Shown piece by piece: positions 46,367 to 55,404 of a stretch of 64,000 nucleotides of DNA. Made by a program: the position numbers and the translations under genes. Every line of letters begins with the position of its first letter. Within the stretch, counting starts at the first letter, position 1. Origin of the DNA: Mycobacterium kiyosense (GTDB lineage: Bacteria > Actinomycetota > Actinomycetes > Mycobacteriales > Mycobacteriaceae); the NCBI GenBank assembly GCA_021654635.1, contig AP025179.1, positions 4,340,001 to 4,404,000 on the forward strand, read 5' to 3'. Below the pieces are notes generated by a model. That model was not told the DNA's origin. It made no database searches and saw only the letters and a list, made by a program, of their open reading frames with translations.

Positions 46367-46546
46367 GGCAGCGAGCCGCATCGGCCAGCTCGGCCTCGCT
46401 GGGCATCAGCAACAGGTCAACACGGGTACGACGCCCGTCGATGTCACGCACGTTGACCGGATTCAGGTTCGGCGCGCTGGGCGGTGCGGGACGATCGTTC
46501 GAGTATGCCGCTGCGACGACGGGTACCGACACGGCCCAACTCAATT

Positions 46547-46849
46547 TCAAGTCCGCAGGTCGTTTCCTTGCACCCAACCGACGTGATCCGATGTTTTCAA
46601 ATGTACGGAATAGACTTTGCAAAAGGTGGTGGAGTTGAGATTGCAATCGCGGCCTACGCCGACTGCTTGCCCCTTGAACAGCGTGCCGGCCCACTGAAAG
46701 TTGCTATCCAACATTGGGGTATTGCGAATCGCTTCTGCTCTTACGCCGAGGTCGGCGAGGGCGGGTCCCGCCGAGAAGATCGCGGCTGCAACAGCTGTGC
46801 CTACGATGCTGCCCGCGACGGTGACGCGAGCGACCTTGGAACTGATCAT
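46547..46849 (-). CDS. Small secreted protein with Sec signal peptide
   Basis: A 100-residue preprotein. ATG 46849 (AAAGG eight bases upstream) gives a clear signal peptide, MISSKVARVTVAGSIVGTA... ending AGPALA-DL. The mature part, of about 70 residues, has two cysteines (GRDCNLNSTTFCKVY) and ends HVGWVQGNDLRT, resembling bacterial SH3-like secreted domains. Function is unknown. The longer upstream frame has no ribosome site. Confidence 0.75.
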   Translation of the reverse strand: MISSKVARVTVAGSIVGTAVAAAIFSAGPALADLGVRAEAIRNTPMLDSNFQWAGTLFKGQAVGVGRDCNLNSTTFCKVYSVHLKTSDHVGWVQGNDLRT

Positions 46850-47222
46850 TTTGTTGCCTTTCTCTTGGTTTGCACTATCGAGATGACGGCGGATTCCGCC
46901 TTGATTGGCAGAAGCTATTGCAGCTGACTTGGAGTTTTCTTGGCGAATCCGGCTGGCACGCCGCACGCGTTGTTGCCGTGAATACTGGCTTCTACGAACA
47001 GCTTTGCAATCGGCCCGGGGGCGTCGTCATTCGGTTCTGTTGTCACAGTTGCCGTTTCGACATAAACAACCCTAAGCGTTGGCTACCCAATCTGCCGTTT
47101 CCTCGGGGTTCGAACGTTGAGCATCGCCGCGAGGCGCCGCGCCATTTCTACTGGGCGCGCGATGCGTTCGGCCGTAATTCGCGAGCGATCAGAAAGAGCG
47201 GAAAGGTCACGCTAATTCCATG
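46850..47222. other. Gene-free stretch
   Basis: These 373 bp lie between the start of the small secreted protein gene and the stop of the virginiamycin B lyase homologue, both on the minus strand. They are less GC-rich than their surroundings. I see no convincing gene, repeat or RNA. The promoter of the small secreted protein should be in the left part. Confidence 0.6.
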
Positions 47223-48074
47223 TCAGACTGTGGGCAGCCGCATCACGTACCCCGCTTCCAGCGCAGCCCACAGGGCGCCGTCCGGCCCGAGCGCGAGTCC
47301 GTGCGGCTCGCTGCCGGATGGCAGGTCGATCAACGTGACCTCACCGTCGGCGCTTACGCCGGCAATTTGATCGGAGCCCCACAAGCTCACCCACACCCCA
47401 CCGATCGGATTGGCAATCACCGCGTGCGGCTTTCCGGGTAGCTCGAGCTCCTGTATGGCGTCGTCGATCGGGATGCGGCCCAGCTTGCCGGCCAGGATCT
47501 CGGTGAACCACACCGCGTCGTCGTGCGTCGCGGCGATGCCGACGGGCCCGGCGCGCGGCGTAGGCACATCGCGCACGGTCATCTCACCCGACGGCGTCAG
47601 CCTTCCGATTGCATTGCGCTGGTTCAGCGTGAACCACAGCGCGCCGTCGGGACCGGCAGCGATCATCGACGGCATGCCGCCCGGCGCAGCCACCTCCGTG
47701 ACTACGCCGTCGACGCTGATGCGGCCCACCACGCCCGACGTCATGGCGGTGAACCACAGCGCCCCCTCCGGTCCCACAGTGAGTCCCAAAGGTGCACTGT
47801 CGCTGGGCAATTCGAATGAACTGAGGTCACCGTGAGTGGTGATCCGCCCGATCCGGTCGTCACCGGCACAGGTGAACCACAGCGCGCCATCCGGCCCGGC
47901 GACAATGATCGACGGCTTGCATTGCGGCGCAACCGGGTACACGTCTATGCCGCCGCCGTCGGTTACTCGGGCGATCGCGCCGCCGTGTATCAGCGTCACC
48001 CACATTGCGCCGTCCGGCCCGGTGGTGAGCGCGTACGGGCCGCCCGCGACGGGGACTTCCTGAATGCGACTCAT
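47223..48074 (-). CDS. Virginiamycin B lyase homologue (Vgb-like seven-bladed propeller)
   Basis: A 283-residue beta-propeller made of repeated GPDGALWFT-like blades. It aligns by eye with staphylococcal Vgb along its length, for instance NQRNAIGRLTPSGEMTVRDV and PTPRAGPVGIAATHDDAVWF. The three residues known to be catalytic in Vgb (His228, His270, Glu284) appear conserved as GKPHAVIA, SEPHGLAL and LWAALE. Vgb linearises streptogramin B by an elimination reaction. ATG 48074 fits the family start; a GTG at 48131 is also open. True substrate unknown. Confidence 0.8.
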   Translation of the reverse strand: MSRIQEVPVAGGPYALTTGPDGAMWVTLIHGGAIARVTDGGGIDVYPVAPQCKPSIIVAGPDGALWFTCAGDDRIGRITTHGDLSSFELPSDSAPLGLTVGPEGALWFTAMTSGVVGRISVDGVVTEVAAPGGMPSMIAAGPDGALWFTLNQRNAIGRLTPSGEMTVRDVPTPRAGPVGIAATHDDAVWFTEILAGKLGRIPIDDAIQELELPGKPHAVIANPIGGVWVSLWGSDQIAGVSADGEVTLIDLPSGSEPHGLALGPDGALWAALEAGYVMRLPTV

Positions 48075-48349
48075 GTCGACGTGGTCGGTAACAACTCGTC
48101 TCCCCCTCTTCGACCAGGGCACGATGCTCACTTACCATGGACGCCCCGGCGGGAACGTGGAGTTTCGCATCCCGCGAATAGCCGCCACCATACAAGTCCC
48201 GACCCGACACGTTGTAGTCGACCGAAGCCGCAACCGCGCAGCAAGTACGTGCCACGACTAGCGATCCCAACCGAGTCCACCGCCGGCGCGGCGCGCCCAA
48301 CAGCGGCGAAGACGCCCGCTCCGACCGGTCCACGCGGCATGATGGATTC

Positions 48350-49087
48350 ATGGCAGTGCAGCCACCCGCCGACCTGGTGGAAGGCACCGATCCCGAGCGC
48401 GGTGCGCTGCTGACGATGCTGCGCTGGGTCGCCGTCATCGGTCTCATCGCCGGTGCCGTGCTGTATTCGAACTGGCTTCTCGAGATGGTCTACACCCGCA
48501 CGTTGCCCGACCCCGACCTTTACATCAGCGAACTCTCGGCGGCAGATCAGCCGCACGGCGGATGGTTCCGCGGCGGCGACCAGGCCTCGGCGGTCGTACT
48601 GCTCTTCGCCGCAGCCGCAGCGTTGATCGGCGTTCCGAGCTGCCGGTGGGGCCGCAGAGGATGGTGGGCACTGGGCGTCTTTGCCGTCGCGACCCTGCTG
48701 GACAGCACTGTGTGGCGACTGGTGTGCGCACCGAGCTCGGATGCGGTGTGCAAGGCCCGCGAAGCCTCGGGCACTGTGCCGATCGGCCATCAGCTGCATT
48801 GGCTCAGTAGCGGAATGGGCCTGGCCGCCGCGATCGCGTCGTTGCTGGCGTTCGTCCTAGCGGACCGCCGTGCTGTTGCCGCTGCGCCGGTGCGCCGGCT
48901 CGGGATATTCATGCTGGCGGCGCTGGTGGGTACCGCGATGTTGACCGGCGTCGCGATCGTCATCGACAGCACCGACCACGTGGGAGTGATCGGGATCGCC
49001 CAGCGAGCCGAGCTGGTGGCCTTCGCCGGGTGGTTGATCTATGTCGCGCTGCGCACCGCACTCACCTCGGCTGCCATCGATCCATGA
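48350..49087 (+). CDS. DUF998 family membrane protein
   Basis: A 245-residue protein with six membrane helices of the DUF998 family: VAVIGLIAGAVLYSNWLLE, the first-loop YISELSAADQPHGGWFRGGD (the family's conserved EL/YxSxLxA region), and LGIFMLAALVGTAMLTGVAI. Function is unknown. It overlaps the following hydrolase gene by four bases (ATGA). Confidence 0.83.
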   Translation: MAVQPPADLVEGTDPERGALLTMLRWVAVIGLIAGAVLYSNWLLEMVYTRTLPDPDLYISELSAADQPHGGWFRGGDQASAVVLLFAAAAALIGVPSCRWGRRGWWALGVFAVATLLDSTVWRLVCAPSSDAVCKAREASGTVPIGHQLHWLSSGMGLAAAIASLLAFVLADRRAVAAAPVRRLGIFMLAALVGTAMLTGVAIVIDSTDHVGVIGIAQRAELVAFAGWLIYVALRTALTSAAIDP

Positions 49088-49920
49088 CAGCGCACGTCGA
49101 TGTCGAAATCGGCGGCTATCGCGTGCGGATCCTCGTCGACGGGGGCACCGGTCCAGTCGTGGTGCTCTGCAGCGGACTCGGCGGCCGCGCACTGCACTGG
49201 ACCGACACCGTCGAATACCTCAAGAACGACCACACGGTCGTGCGCTTCGACCGGCCCGGAACGGCCCAGACGCCGGCGGTGACCTGGCGTCCAACGCTCC
49301 GGGGCGAGGCCGATCGCATCGCTGCGGTACTGGACGCACTACGCAGGCCCGAGCCTGCGATCGTGGTGGGGCATTCGGTGGGCGGCTTTTACGCGGAGGG
49401 ATTCGCCCGCCTGCACCCGCAGCGGGCCCGCGCACTATTGCTGCTGGATTCCAGCATCGCCTACGATAAACCGCGAATTCCGTTGCGGCCCAAGCTTGCC
49501 GCCGTTGAGGCGGCGGCGAGGTTGCTCGACACGGCGCACCTACAAGGCCCGCTTGCCCGCGCGGCCATCACGCTGGTGCAGCGACGCCGTCCCGACGGGC
49601 TCGACAGCCAAACGCGGTCACAAGTGCACAGCGCCGCGGCCGAGCCGGGACTCGCGCACACGGTGCTGGCCGAATATGTCGCCTACCCCGAGCTCGGGGC
49701 CGAGCTGTGCGCGCTACGGGCCGCCCATCCGCTGCCGCCCCTGCGATGCGTGGTCGCGACCGCTCACACCGGCTGGCGCTCCCGCGGCTGGCGCAACCGC
49801 CAGATCAGACTGGCCAGATCGCTCGGAGCCCAGCACGTCACCATCGCACCCGCCGGACACCTGGTCATGGTGGAACAGCCGCTGCGCACCGCCGGGCTCA
49901 TCCGCGCACTTACCACCTGA
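49084..49920 (+). CDS. Alpha/beta hydrolase
   Basis: A 278-residue alpha/beta-fold hydrolase. The oxyanion segment is VVVLCSGLGGRALHW, the nucleophile elbow VVGHSVGGFYAEGFA, and the final histidine is in APAGHLVMVEQP. The substrate cannot be assigned. It is translationally coupled to the DUF998 membrane protein. The first residues (MTAHVDVEIGGYRVRILVDG) are typical of small-molecule esterases. Confidence 0.88.
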   Translation: MTAHVDVEIGGYRVRILVDGGTGPVVVLCSGLGGRALHWTDTVEYLKNDHTVVRFDRPGTAQTPAVTWRPTLRGEADRIAAVLDALRRPEPAIVVGHSVGGFYAEGFARLHPQRARALLLLDSSIAYDKPRIPLRPKLAAVEAAARLLDTAHLQGPLARAAITLVQRRRPDGLDSQTRSQVHSAAAEPGLAHTVLAEYVAYPELGAELCALRAAHPLPPLRCVVATAHTGWRSRGWRNRQIRLARSLGAQHVTIAPAGHLVMVEQPLRTAGLIRALTT

Positions 49921-50102
49921 GCGTCCACCGAGCGCATTTCTACGCAGCCTGAACATAACTCCTCGAACCCGGTTCCCGGTGCCCCGCTGAACCTCTTGGA
50001 ATCTCCTATGAAAAGCCTGAATACGGCATCAAGCTGGATTTTTACCGATGCACTTCGTATATATTGCCCATAGTCAACGATGTCTTCGGCGCAAGGTGGC
50101 AC

Positions 50103-50546
50103 ATGAAACTCGACTTGCGAGTTGCCGGGGTTGCATTATCATCTCTTGCTTTTTGTGGCGTGGAAGCGCCCCCGGCCAGGGCAGATGGCCCCACCACCGA
50201 AGGTGTCTACGCCTACCAGGAACAGGACGGCGCCGCCGCGACGTGGACCATCAACACCACCTGCGCCCCGAACTGCATCGCGAATGTCACGACGTCACCC
50301 GGGCATGGTTTTGCCGCGCCGCTGGTCAACGGCCGTCCTACCGTCACCCGACTCGTGCCGGACGGGGTGAGCTGCCCCACCTACCAACTCGGGGTAGACA
50401 TCATGGGTGGCGGCAACTGGCCGGTCACCGTGCGTCAGTCGTGGGACCCGCGTCGCCTCGTCGGCCAAGTGGACTTCCTCGACACCCCGGCACCGTGCGG
50501 CATTGCCGACCCCCACCAGAGCTTCACGCTCACGAAGATCGGCTGA
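50103..50546 (+). CDS. Secreted hypothetical protein (147 aa)
   Basis: A 147-residue preprotein with signal peptide MKLDLRVAGVALSSLAF... and cleavage near APPARA-DG. The mature protein has four cysteines (TTCAPNCIANV, GVSCPTYQ, APCGIAD), which could form disulphides, and a beta-rich look (YAYQEQDGAAATWTINTTC). Similar small secreted proteins are common in mycobacteria; function unknown. The ATG at 50103 is chosen over 50064 because only it gives a signal peptide at the N-terminus. Confidence 0.78.
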   Translation: MKLDLRVAGVALSSLAFCGVEAPPARADGPTTEGVYAYQEQDGAAATWTINTTCAPNCIANVTTSPGHGFAAPLVNGRPTVTRLVPDGVSCPTYQLGVDIMGGGNWPVTVRQSWDPRRLVGQVDFLDTPAPCGIADPHQSFTLTKIG

Positions 50547-50654
50547 CGACCGCCCCCGGGCGGGCTGCGCCAAGAATTCTCCAAGCCCTCCCCCGCAAGC
50601 TTCTTCCCAATACCCCGCTTCGGCGGTGGAAGCGCACCAGGGAGGAACAGCACC

Positions 50655-51650
50655 ATGTCGAACCGATCGCACCGCCACCTGCGGCCCGTCCGGGACGTGA
50701 CCGCGCCGTCGCTGCAATTCCGCACCATCCACGGCCATCGGCGCGCCTTCCGGATCGCCGGCTCCGGCCCCGTCGTCGTGCTGCTGCACGGTGTCGGTGA
50801 CAGCTCCACGACCTGGGAGCCGGTGCACGCCAAACTCGCCCAACGATTCACCGTGATCGCCCCCGACCTGTTGGGCCACGGCGAGTCGGACAAGCCACGC
50901 GCCGACTACTCGCTGGCGTCGTTCGCCAACGGCCTGCGCGACCTGCTCACCGCACTCGACATCGACCGGGTCACCCTCGTCGGTCATTCCCTGGGGGGTG
51001 GCATCGCCGCCCAGTTCGCCTACCAGTACCCACAATTCGTCGAACGCATCGTACTGGTCAGCGCCGGCGGCGTAACGAAGGACGTGAGCGCCGCATTGCG
51101 CTTCGCGGCCATGCCGCTGGGCGCCGAGGCGCTTGCCATACTGCGCGTACCCGGCGCCGTTCCGGCGCTGCAGCTCGCCAGCCGCGCGGTTGCAAACGTC
51201 GTAGGCTCAACGAGATTCACCCGTGACGTGACCAGCCTGCCGCGCCTGGTCAACGGCTTGCGCAAACCCGGTGCCGTGGAGGCTTTCGCCCGGACCCTGC
51301 GAGGGGTCGTCGACACGCGCGGCCAGTACGTCACGATGCTGGACCGCACCTACCTGATGCACGGCCTTCCGGTGCAGATCGTCTGGGGTGAGGACGATTT
51401 GATCATCCCGGTGAGCCACGCCCGGCTGGCCCATCAGCAGATTCCCGGGTCGCGCCTGGAGATCTTCGAGAAGTCCGGCCACATGCCGCACGGCGACCAT
51501 CCGGACCGTTTCGTGCAGATCGTGCAGAAGTTCATCGACTCGACCGAAGCGTTCGACTCCGACCCCGAGTTGATCCGGCAGGCACTCAAGACCGGCGAAC
51601 GTCAGTACGCCGACTACGAGCCCGCCGACAGCGCGTCGGACCTGGCGTAA
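50655..51650 (+). CDS. Alpha/beta hydrolase
   Basis: A 331-residue hydrolase with the full set of family motifs: VVLLHGVGDSSTTWEPV, DLLGHGESDKP, LVGHSLGGGIAAQFAYQ (nucleophile Ser), VWGEDDLIIPVSHA (Asp) and KSGHMPHGDHPD (His). It resembles the Rv2715 type of M. tuberculosis. AGGGAGG precedes the ATG. The next gene starts on its last stop base (TAATG). Confidence 0.92.
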   Translation: MSNRSHRHLRPVRDVTAPSLQFRTIHGHRRAFRIAGSGPVVVLLHGVGDSSTTWEPVHAKLAQRFTVIAPDLLGHGESDKPRADYSLASFANGLRDLLTALDIDRVTLVGHSLGGGIAAQFAYQYPQFVERIVLVSAGGVTKDVSAALRFAAMPLGAEALAILRVPGAVPALQLASRAVANVVGSTRFTRDVTSLPRLVNGLRKPGAVEAFARTLRGVVDTRGQYVTMLDRTYLMHGLPVQIVWGEDDLIIPVSHARLAHQQIPGSRLEIFEKSGHMPHGDHPDRFVQIVQKFIDSTEAFDSDPELIRQALKTGERQYADYEPADSASDLA

Positions 51651-52000
51651 TGACCGCCATGTACCTTCAATTCGCTGCGCTGTGGCTGGTCCCGATGCTA
51701 TCGATAACCGTAATCCACTGTGCCGCTTCAGGATTGCTTCCGCGTAACCAGATCGCAGGGATTCGCATCCCGAGTGTGATGGCATCCGACACGGCTTGGC
51801 GCGCCGGTCATCGGGCTGCCATTCCCGTCATCTGGCTGACCGCACCGGTGGCCCTGGCCGGCACCGTGGTGGCCGCCATGATCCCCAACCCCGGCCTGGC
51901 CGGCCTGCCCGTCCTGGCCTCGTGCGCGCTGTCCATCGCAATTCTGATCCGATCCGCCGTCGTGGCCAACAGGGCCGCCCGACGGGCCGGCGGTGCGTGA
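51650..52000 (+). CDS. SdpI/YhfL-like membrane protein
   Basis: A 116-residue protein with three membrane helices. The motif RNQIAGIRIPSVMASDTAWR-AGHR is that of the SdpI family (immunity to the Bacillus SDP toxin), where it connects two helices. In actinobacteria the family is widespread without known toxins, so a specific immunity role is not implied. It is coupled to the upstream hydrolase by a one-base overlap. Confidence 0.75.
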   Translation: MTAMYLQFAALWLVPMLSITVIHCAASGLLPRNQIAGIRIPSVMASDTAWRAGHRAAIPVIWLTAPVALAGTVVAAMIPNPGLAGLPVLASCALSIAILIRSAVVANRAARRAGGA

Positions 52001-52199
52001 GGACGCGCCACCGAAACGACAGAGCCGCACCAGAGAGGAAACATCGTTGCCAGCACACCGACGACGTGTCATCCGACAGCGTCAAAGCCACATCGCGGGC
52101 ACCCGCGCCGCGTATTATTCGCCGAGAAATCCGCAGATCGAGCTCGCTGAGCGATGCCCGACATTTTGGCAGAGCTCTGCCGGGGAGGGGACGTAAAGC

Positions 52200-53381
52200 A
52201 TGGGCATGCGAGACATGATCCGGGGCGAGTTCGTCGACATCATCGAATGGCTCGACGACACCAACACGACGTTGGCGTGGCGGTTCCCGCGCTATGACAA
52301 CGAGATCAAGAACGGCGCGCAGCTGATCGTCCGCGAGGGCCAGCGGGCCATGTTCGTCTATCGGGGGCAGCTGGCCGACCAATTCACCCCCGGTCACTAC
52401 CGGCTGACCACCGAGAACATGCCGATCCTGGGCACGCTGCAGGGCTGGAGGTACGGGTTCAACAGCCCGTTCCGGTCCGAGGTCTATTACGTCAATACCC
52501 GCCCCTACCCCGATTTGCGTTGGGGCACACCGCAACCGGTGACCGTACGGGACCCTGACTTCAAGATGGTGCAGGTGCGCGCCAACGGCACCACAGTCGT
52601 GCGGGTCACCGATCCGACGGTCTTCTTGCGCCAGGTGCTCGGCACCCAGAGCGTGGTCGACATGGAGCAGATCACCGAGTTGATCCGTCGCAACATCGCG
52701 CTTGCGTTCAACGACATGGTGATGGGCAGCGGCCTGGGCGCCATCGACTTGCAGGGCCGCCAGGTGGAGTTGTCGGACAAGCTTCGCGAGTTCGTCGCTC
52801 AGCGTGTCCAGGCGTTCGGCCTGGGCATCGACGCCGTCACCATGACCATCTCGTTGCCGGAAGAGATTCAGCAGGCGATGACCCGCGGTGTAGCGCGCGG
52901 GCTCGAGGAGAGCAGCTTCTTGAACAACGTCGGCGACCTTGACCGCTACACCCAGGCCCGCCGCGCCGACGCGATGTTGGCAGCCGCACAGAACGAGGGC
53001 GGAGGCGCCGCCGGAGCCGCGATCCAGGCCGGACTCGGTGTCGCCCTGGGCAGCCAGATGGCTGGCGCGGCCCAAGGCGGATACGCCCAGCCGCAGCAGC
53101 CGCAACACTTCATGCCGCAGGGCGGCGCGGCGCAAGGTGCGCCGCCACCGCTGCCGACCCAGCAACAGTTCCACTTCGAACAGGCGGGCCAGCCGGCCGG
53201 CCCGTACCCGCTGAGCGCGCTACGGCCGTTCGTCGCCAGCGGTCAGCTCACCCGCGACACCGTGGTGTGGACTGAGGGCATGGCCGGCTGGGCGCCGGCC
53301 TCGACAGTGCCGGCGCTGGCCCCCCTGTTCAGCACACCGCCGCCGTTGCCCGGCACTCCACCGCCACTTCCGCAGCAATGA
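52200..53381 (+). CDS. SPFH-domain protein with C-terminal GYF_2 (DUF4339) domain
   Basis: A 393-residue protein. Residues about 1-215 form an SPFH/stomatin-like domain of the YdjI "virion core protein" type (NGAQLIVREGQRAMFVYRGQ, AFGLGIDAVTMTISLPEEI). A Gly/Ala/Gln linker leads to a GYF_2 domain (about 325-375, AGQPAGPYPLSALRPFVASG, then QLTRDTVVWTEGMAGW) and a Pro-rich tail. GYF_2 domains bind proline-rich peptides, and the next protein begins with such a sequence. The ATG has GGGGAGGGG upstream. It is coupled to the next gene by ATGA. Confidence 0.83.
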   Translation: MGMRDMIRGEFVDIIEWLDDTNTTLAWRFPRYDNEIKNGAQLIVREGQRAMFVYRGQLADQFTPGHYRLTTENMPILGTLQGWRYGFNSPFRSEVYYVNTRPYPDLRWGTPQPVTVRDPDFKMVQVRANGTTVVRVTDPTVFLRQVLGTQSVVDMEQITELIRRNIALAFNDMVMGSGLGAIDLQGRQVELSDKLREFVAQRVQAFGLGIDAVTMTISLPEEIQQAMTRGVARGLEESSFLNNVGDLDRYTQARRADAMLAAAQNEGGGAAGAAIQAGLGVALGSQMAGAAQGGYAQPQQPQHFMPQGGAAQGAPPPLPTQQQFHFEQAGQPAGPYPLSALRPFVASGQLTRDTVVWTEGMAGWAPASTVPALAPLFSTPPPLPGTPPPLPQQ

Positions 53382-54733
53382 CCTACCCACCAAGCGATCC
53401 CGGTCGGTACCAGGGTCCGCCGCCCGTGCAGCCGCCGCCGCTGCCACGGCGCCCGCGGGCCCGCCCCCGCTCGCCCGCCGAGCGGGCCGCCGCCGCTGCC
53501 GCGACAGCCCGGCCCCCAACCCCCTCGCCGCCGCCCACCGTCCACACGTTCGCAGGGCCACCGGCCGGTCCGGCGATGTTCCACCAGACCGAGCGCACTC
53601 GCACCTATCCCTGCGCAGCGTGCGGCGGACAACTCAACTTCGACATCGCCAGCCAGAAGCTGCGTTGTCCCAACTGCGGCAACTATTCGGAAATCGCCGC
53701 GCCCAACACGCCGGTCAGATCACGCGAATTGCGCACCGCGATGCAGCAACTCAGGGAGGTGCAGCAGCGCCAGCAGGGCCCCAACGTTTCCGGAATGCGT
53801 GAAGTTGCTTGCCAAAATTGCGGCGGTACAACGGAATTCGCGGGCAGCTTGACCGCCACGAAGTGTCCGTACTGCGCGACCCCGATTCAGCGCGACGACG
53901 TGCACAATGCCCCGGCCCGGCTGCCGGTGGACGGACTGCTGCCGTTCCGGGTCGACGAGAAACAGGCGCGCCAGCTCATCGAGAGGTGGGTTACCAAACG
54001 CTGGTTCGCACCAAGCGATTTCAAGAAATATCGGGAGATCGGCGCCTTCTCCAGCCTGTACACCGCGTACTTCACCTACGACGCCGATACCGACACCCAA
54101 TACGAGGGTGAACGCGGTGAGGATCACCAGGTTCGGGTCGGGACCGACAACGAGGGCAACGCGATCTACGAAACTCGGACGTACTGGTACCGCGTCTCCG
54201 GACAGGTCCACAACAACTTCGTCGACCTGCCCGTGCTGGCCAACGACGGCGAAACCCTCAACCGCAAACGGATCAAATCCCTAGAGCCGTGGCCACTCGA
54301 GCAGGCCAGGGCCTTCTTGCCGGAGTACGTCGCAGGCCATCTGTGCCGCACCTACGACAAGGACGCCGAACAGGCGCTCCCCGAGGCGAAGCAGGAGATG
54401 GAGAGCAGCGTCGAGCACACCGTGCGGTCCGCCATCGGCGGCGATCACCAGCGGATCCACGGACTCCGCACAACGTGGAACTATCTGGGGTTCAAACACA
54501 TCCTGCTCCCGCTGTGGCTGTTGACAATCATGTACAGCGACAAGCCGTTTCAGGTGTGCATCAACGGGCTCACCGGCGAGGTGGCCGGCGATCGGCCCTG
54601 GAGCAAGGTCAAGCTGGCAATCGCGATCACCGTCGCGGTCCTGGTGGTGATCCTGGCGATCGCGATCTTTGCCTACCTCCGTTCCCACGGCCATCATTCG
54701 GGCTCGTCGCAGCGCATCAAGCACCGGAGGTAG
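53378..54733 (+). CDS. Zinc-ribbon membrane protein
   Basis: A 451-residue protein. The N-terminal 65 residues are Pro-rich (PPPVQPPPLPRRPRARPRSP), probably a ligand for the GYF_2 domain of its neighbour. Two zinc ribbons follow: CAACGG...CPNCG (about 78-100) and CQNCGG...CPYC (about 143-166). A large domain containing YREIGAFSSLYTAYFTYDAD comes next, and one or two membrane helices lie near the C-terminus (VKLAIAITVAVLVVILAIAI). Function unknown. It is the middle gene of a three-gene operon. Confidence 0.82.
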   Translation: MTYPPSDPGRYQGPPPVQPPPLPRRPRARPRSPAERAAAAAATARPPTPSPPPTVHTFAGPPAGPAMFHQTERTRTYPCAACGGQLNFDIASQKLRCPNCGNYSEIAAPNTPVRSRELRTAMQQLREVQQRQQGPNVSGMREVACQNCGGTTEFAGSLTATKCPYCATPIQRDDVHNAPARLPVDGLLPFRVDEKQARQLIERWVTKRWFAPSDFKKYREIGAFSSLYTAYFTYDADTDTQYEGERGEDHQVRVGTDNEGNAIYETRTYWYRVSGQVHNNFVDLPVLANDGETLNRKRIKSLEPWPLEQARAFLPEYVAGHLCRTYDKDAEQALPEAKQEMESSVEHTVRSAIGGDHQRIHGLRTTWNYLGFKHILLPLWLLTIMYSDKPFQVCINGLTGEVAGDRPWSKVKLAIAITVAVLVVILAIAIFAYLRSHGHHSGSSQRIKHRR

Positions 54734-54736
54734 CCG

Positions 54737-55267
54737 ATGGACATCGCCCTACTGGTTATCGCAGCGCTGATCGTCGCTGTCATAGGTGCGACGGTTGCCG
54801 TCGTCGCCGTGGTCAACCGCAACCAACAACGAGCTATCACCCGCGACAGTCAGCTGATCCCCGGCCAGCCGACCGCGGCCCCCCGGTCCTGGGCGAGGTC
54901 GCATGACCCCGAAGCACGTCTGCATCGCCGACTGCGGGACGCGATGACGGCCCTGCACGCGGCTAACGCGTTCGACACCGGCTCCACAGTGGTGCTACGC
55001 GCCGACCTGGAACAGACGGCGCTTGCGGTCGACAATCAGCTCATCGCGGTGGCGGGGCTCGCACCGGCTCAGCGTGACGAGTTGCTGCAATCCATCGCCC
55101 GAACGGTCGAGTCCATCGAGGCCGCGGTCGGGCGCTATGCAGCGGCCGCGACGAAACCCGACACCGCCGCTCTGGAAGCAGATCTCGCCGCGGTCCAAGA
55201 CCAGCTCGACGTCACCGTGCAGCTGCAGCGGCGGCCGCCGGAGAGCAGAAACGCCCAATTCGAGTGA
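54737..55267 (+). CDS. Membrane-anchored helical protein (176 aa), third gene of the SPFH operon
   Basis: A 176-residue protein with one N-terminal membrane helix (IALLVIAALIVAVIGATVAVV), a polar linker, then a predicted helical bundle (RLRDAMTALHAANAF, RDELLQSIARTVESIEAAVG, DLAAVQDQLDVTVQLQRR). GGAGG precedes the ATG, three bases after the zinc-ribbon gene. No known family. Its place suggests a partner in the same membrane assembly. Confidence 0.72.
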   Translation: MDIALLVIAALIVAVIGATVAVVAVVNRNQQRAITRDSQLIPGQPTAAPRSWARSHDPEARLHRRLRDAMTALHAANAFDTGSTVVLRADLEQTALAVDNQLIAVAGLAPAQRDELLQSIARTVESIEAAVGRYAAAATKPDTAALEADLAAVQDQLDVTVQLQRRPPESRNAQFE

Positions 55268-55404
55268 GGGGTGCTGCGGCGGGGCCTTGACAGGGAATTG
55301 CCGCGGCCGGCGACAAGAATCCTTCAAGGATTCGTGCAGGATCCGACCAGCTCTCTGCGTGATCGTGAGTGTCACATTCCACGAAACGCGGAAAGGCGGT
55401 CACC

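Noticed and set aside
51650..52000. Immunity protein of a toxin system (SdpI)
   Set aside because: The fold matches, but no SdpC-like toxin or processing genes are nearby; SdpI relatives are common without toxins.
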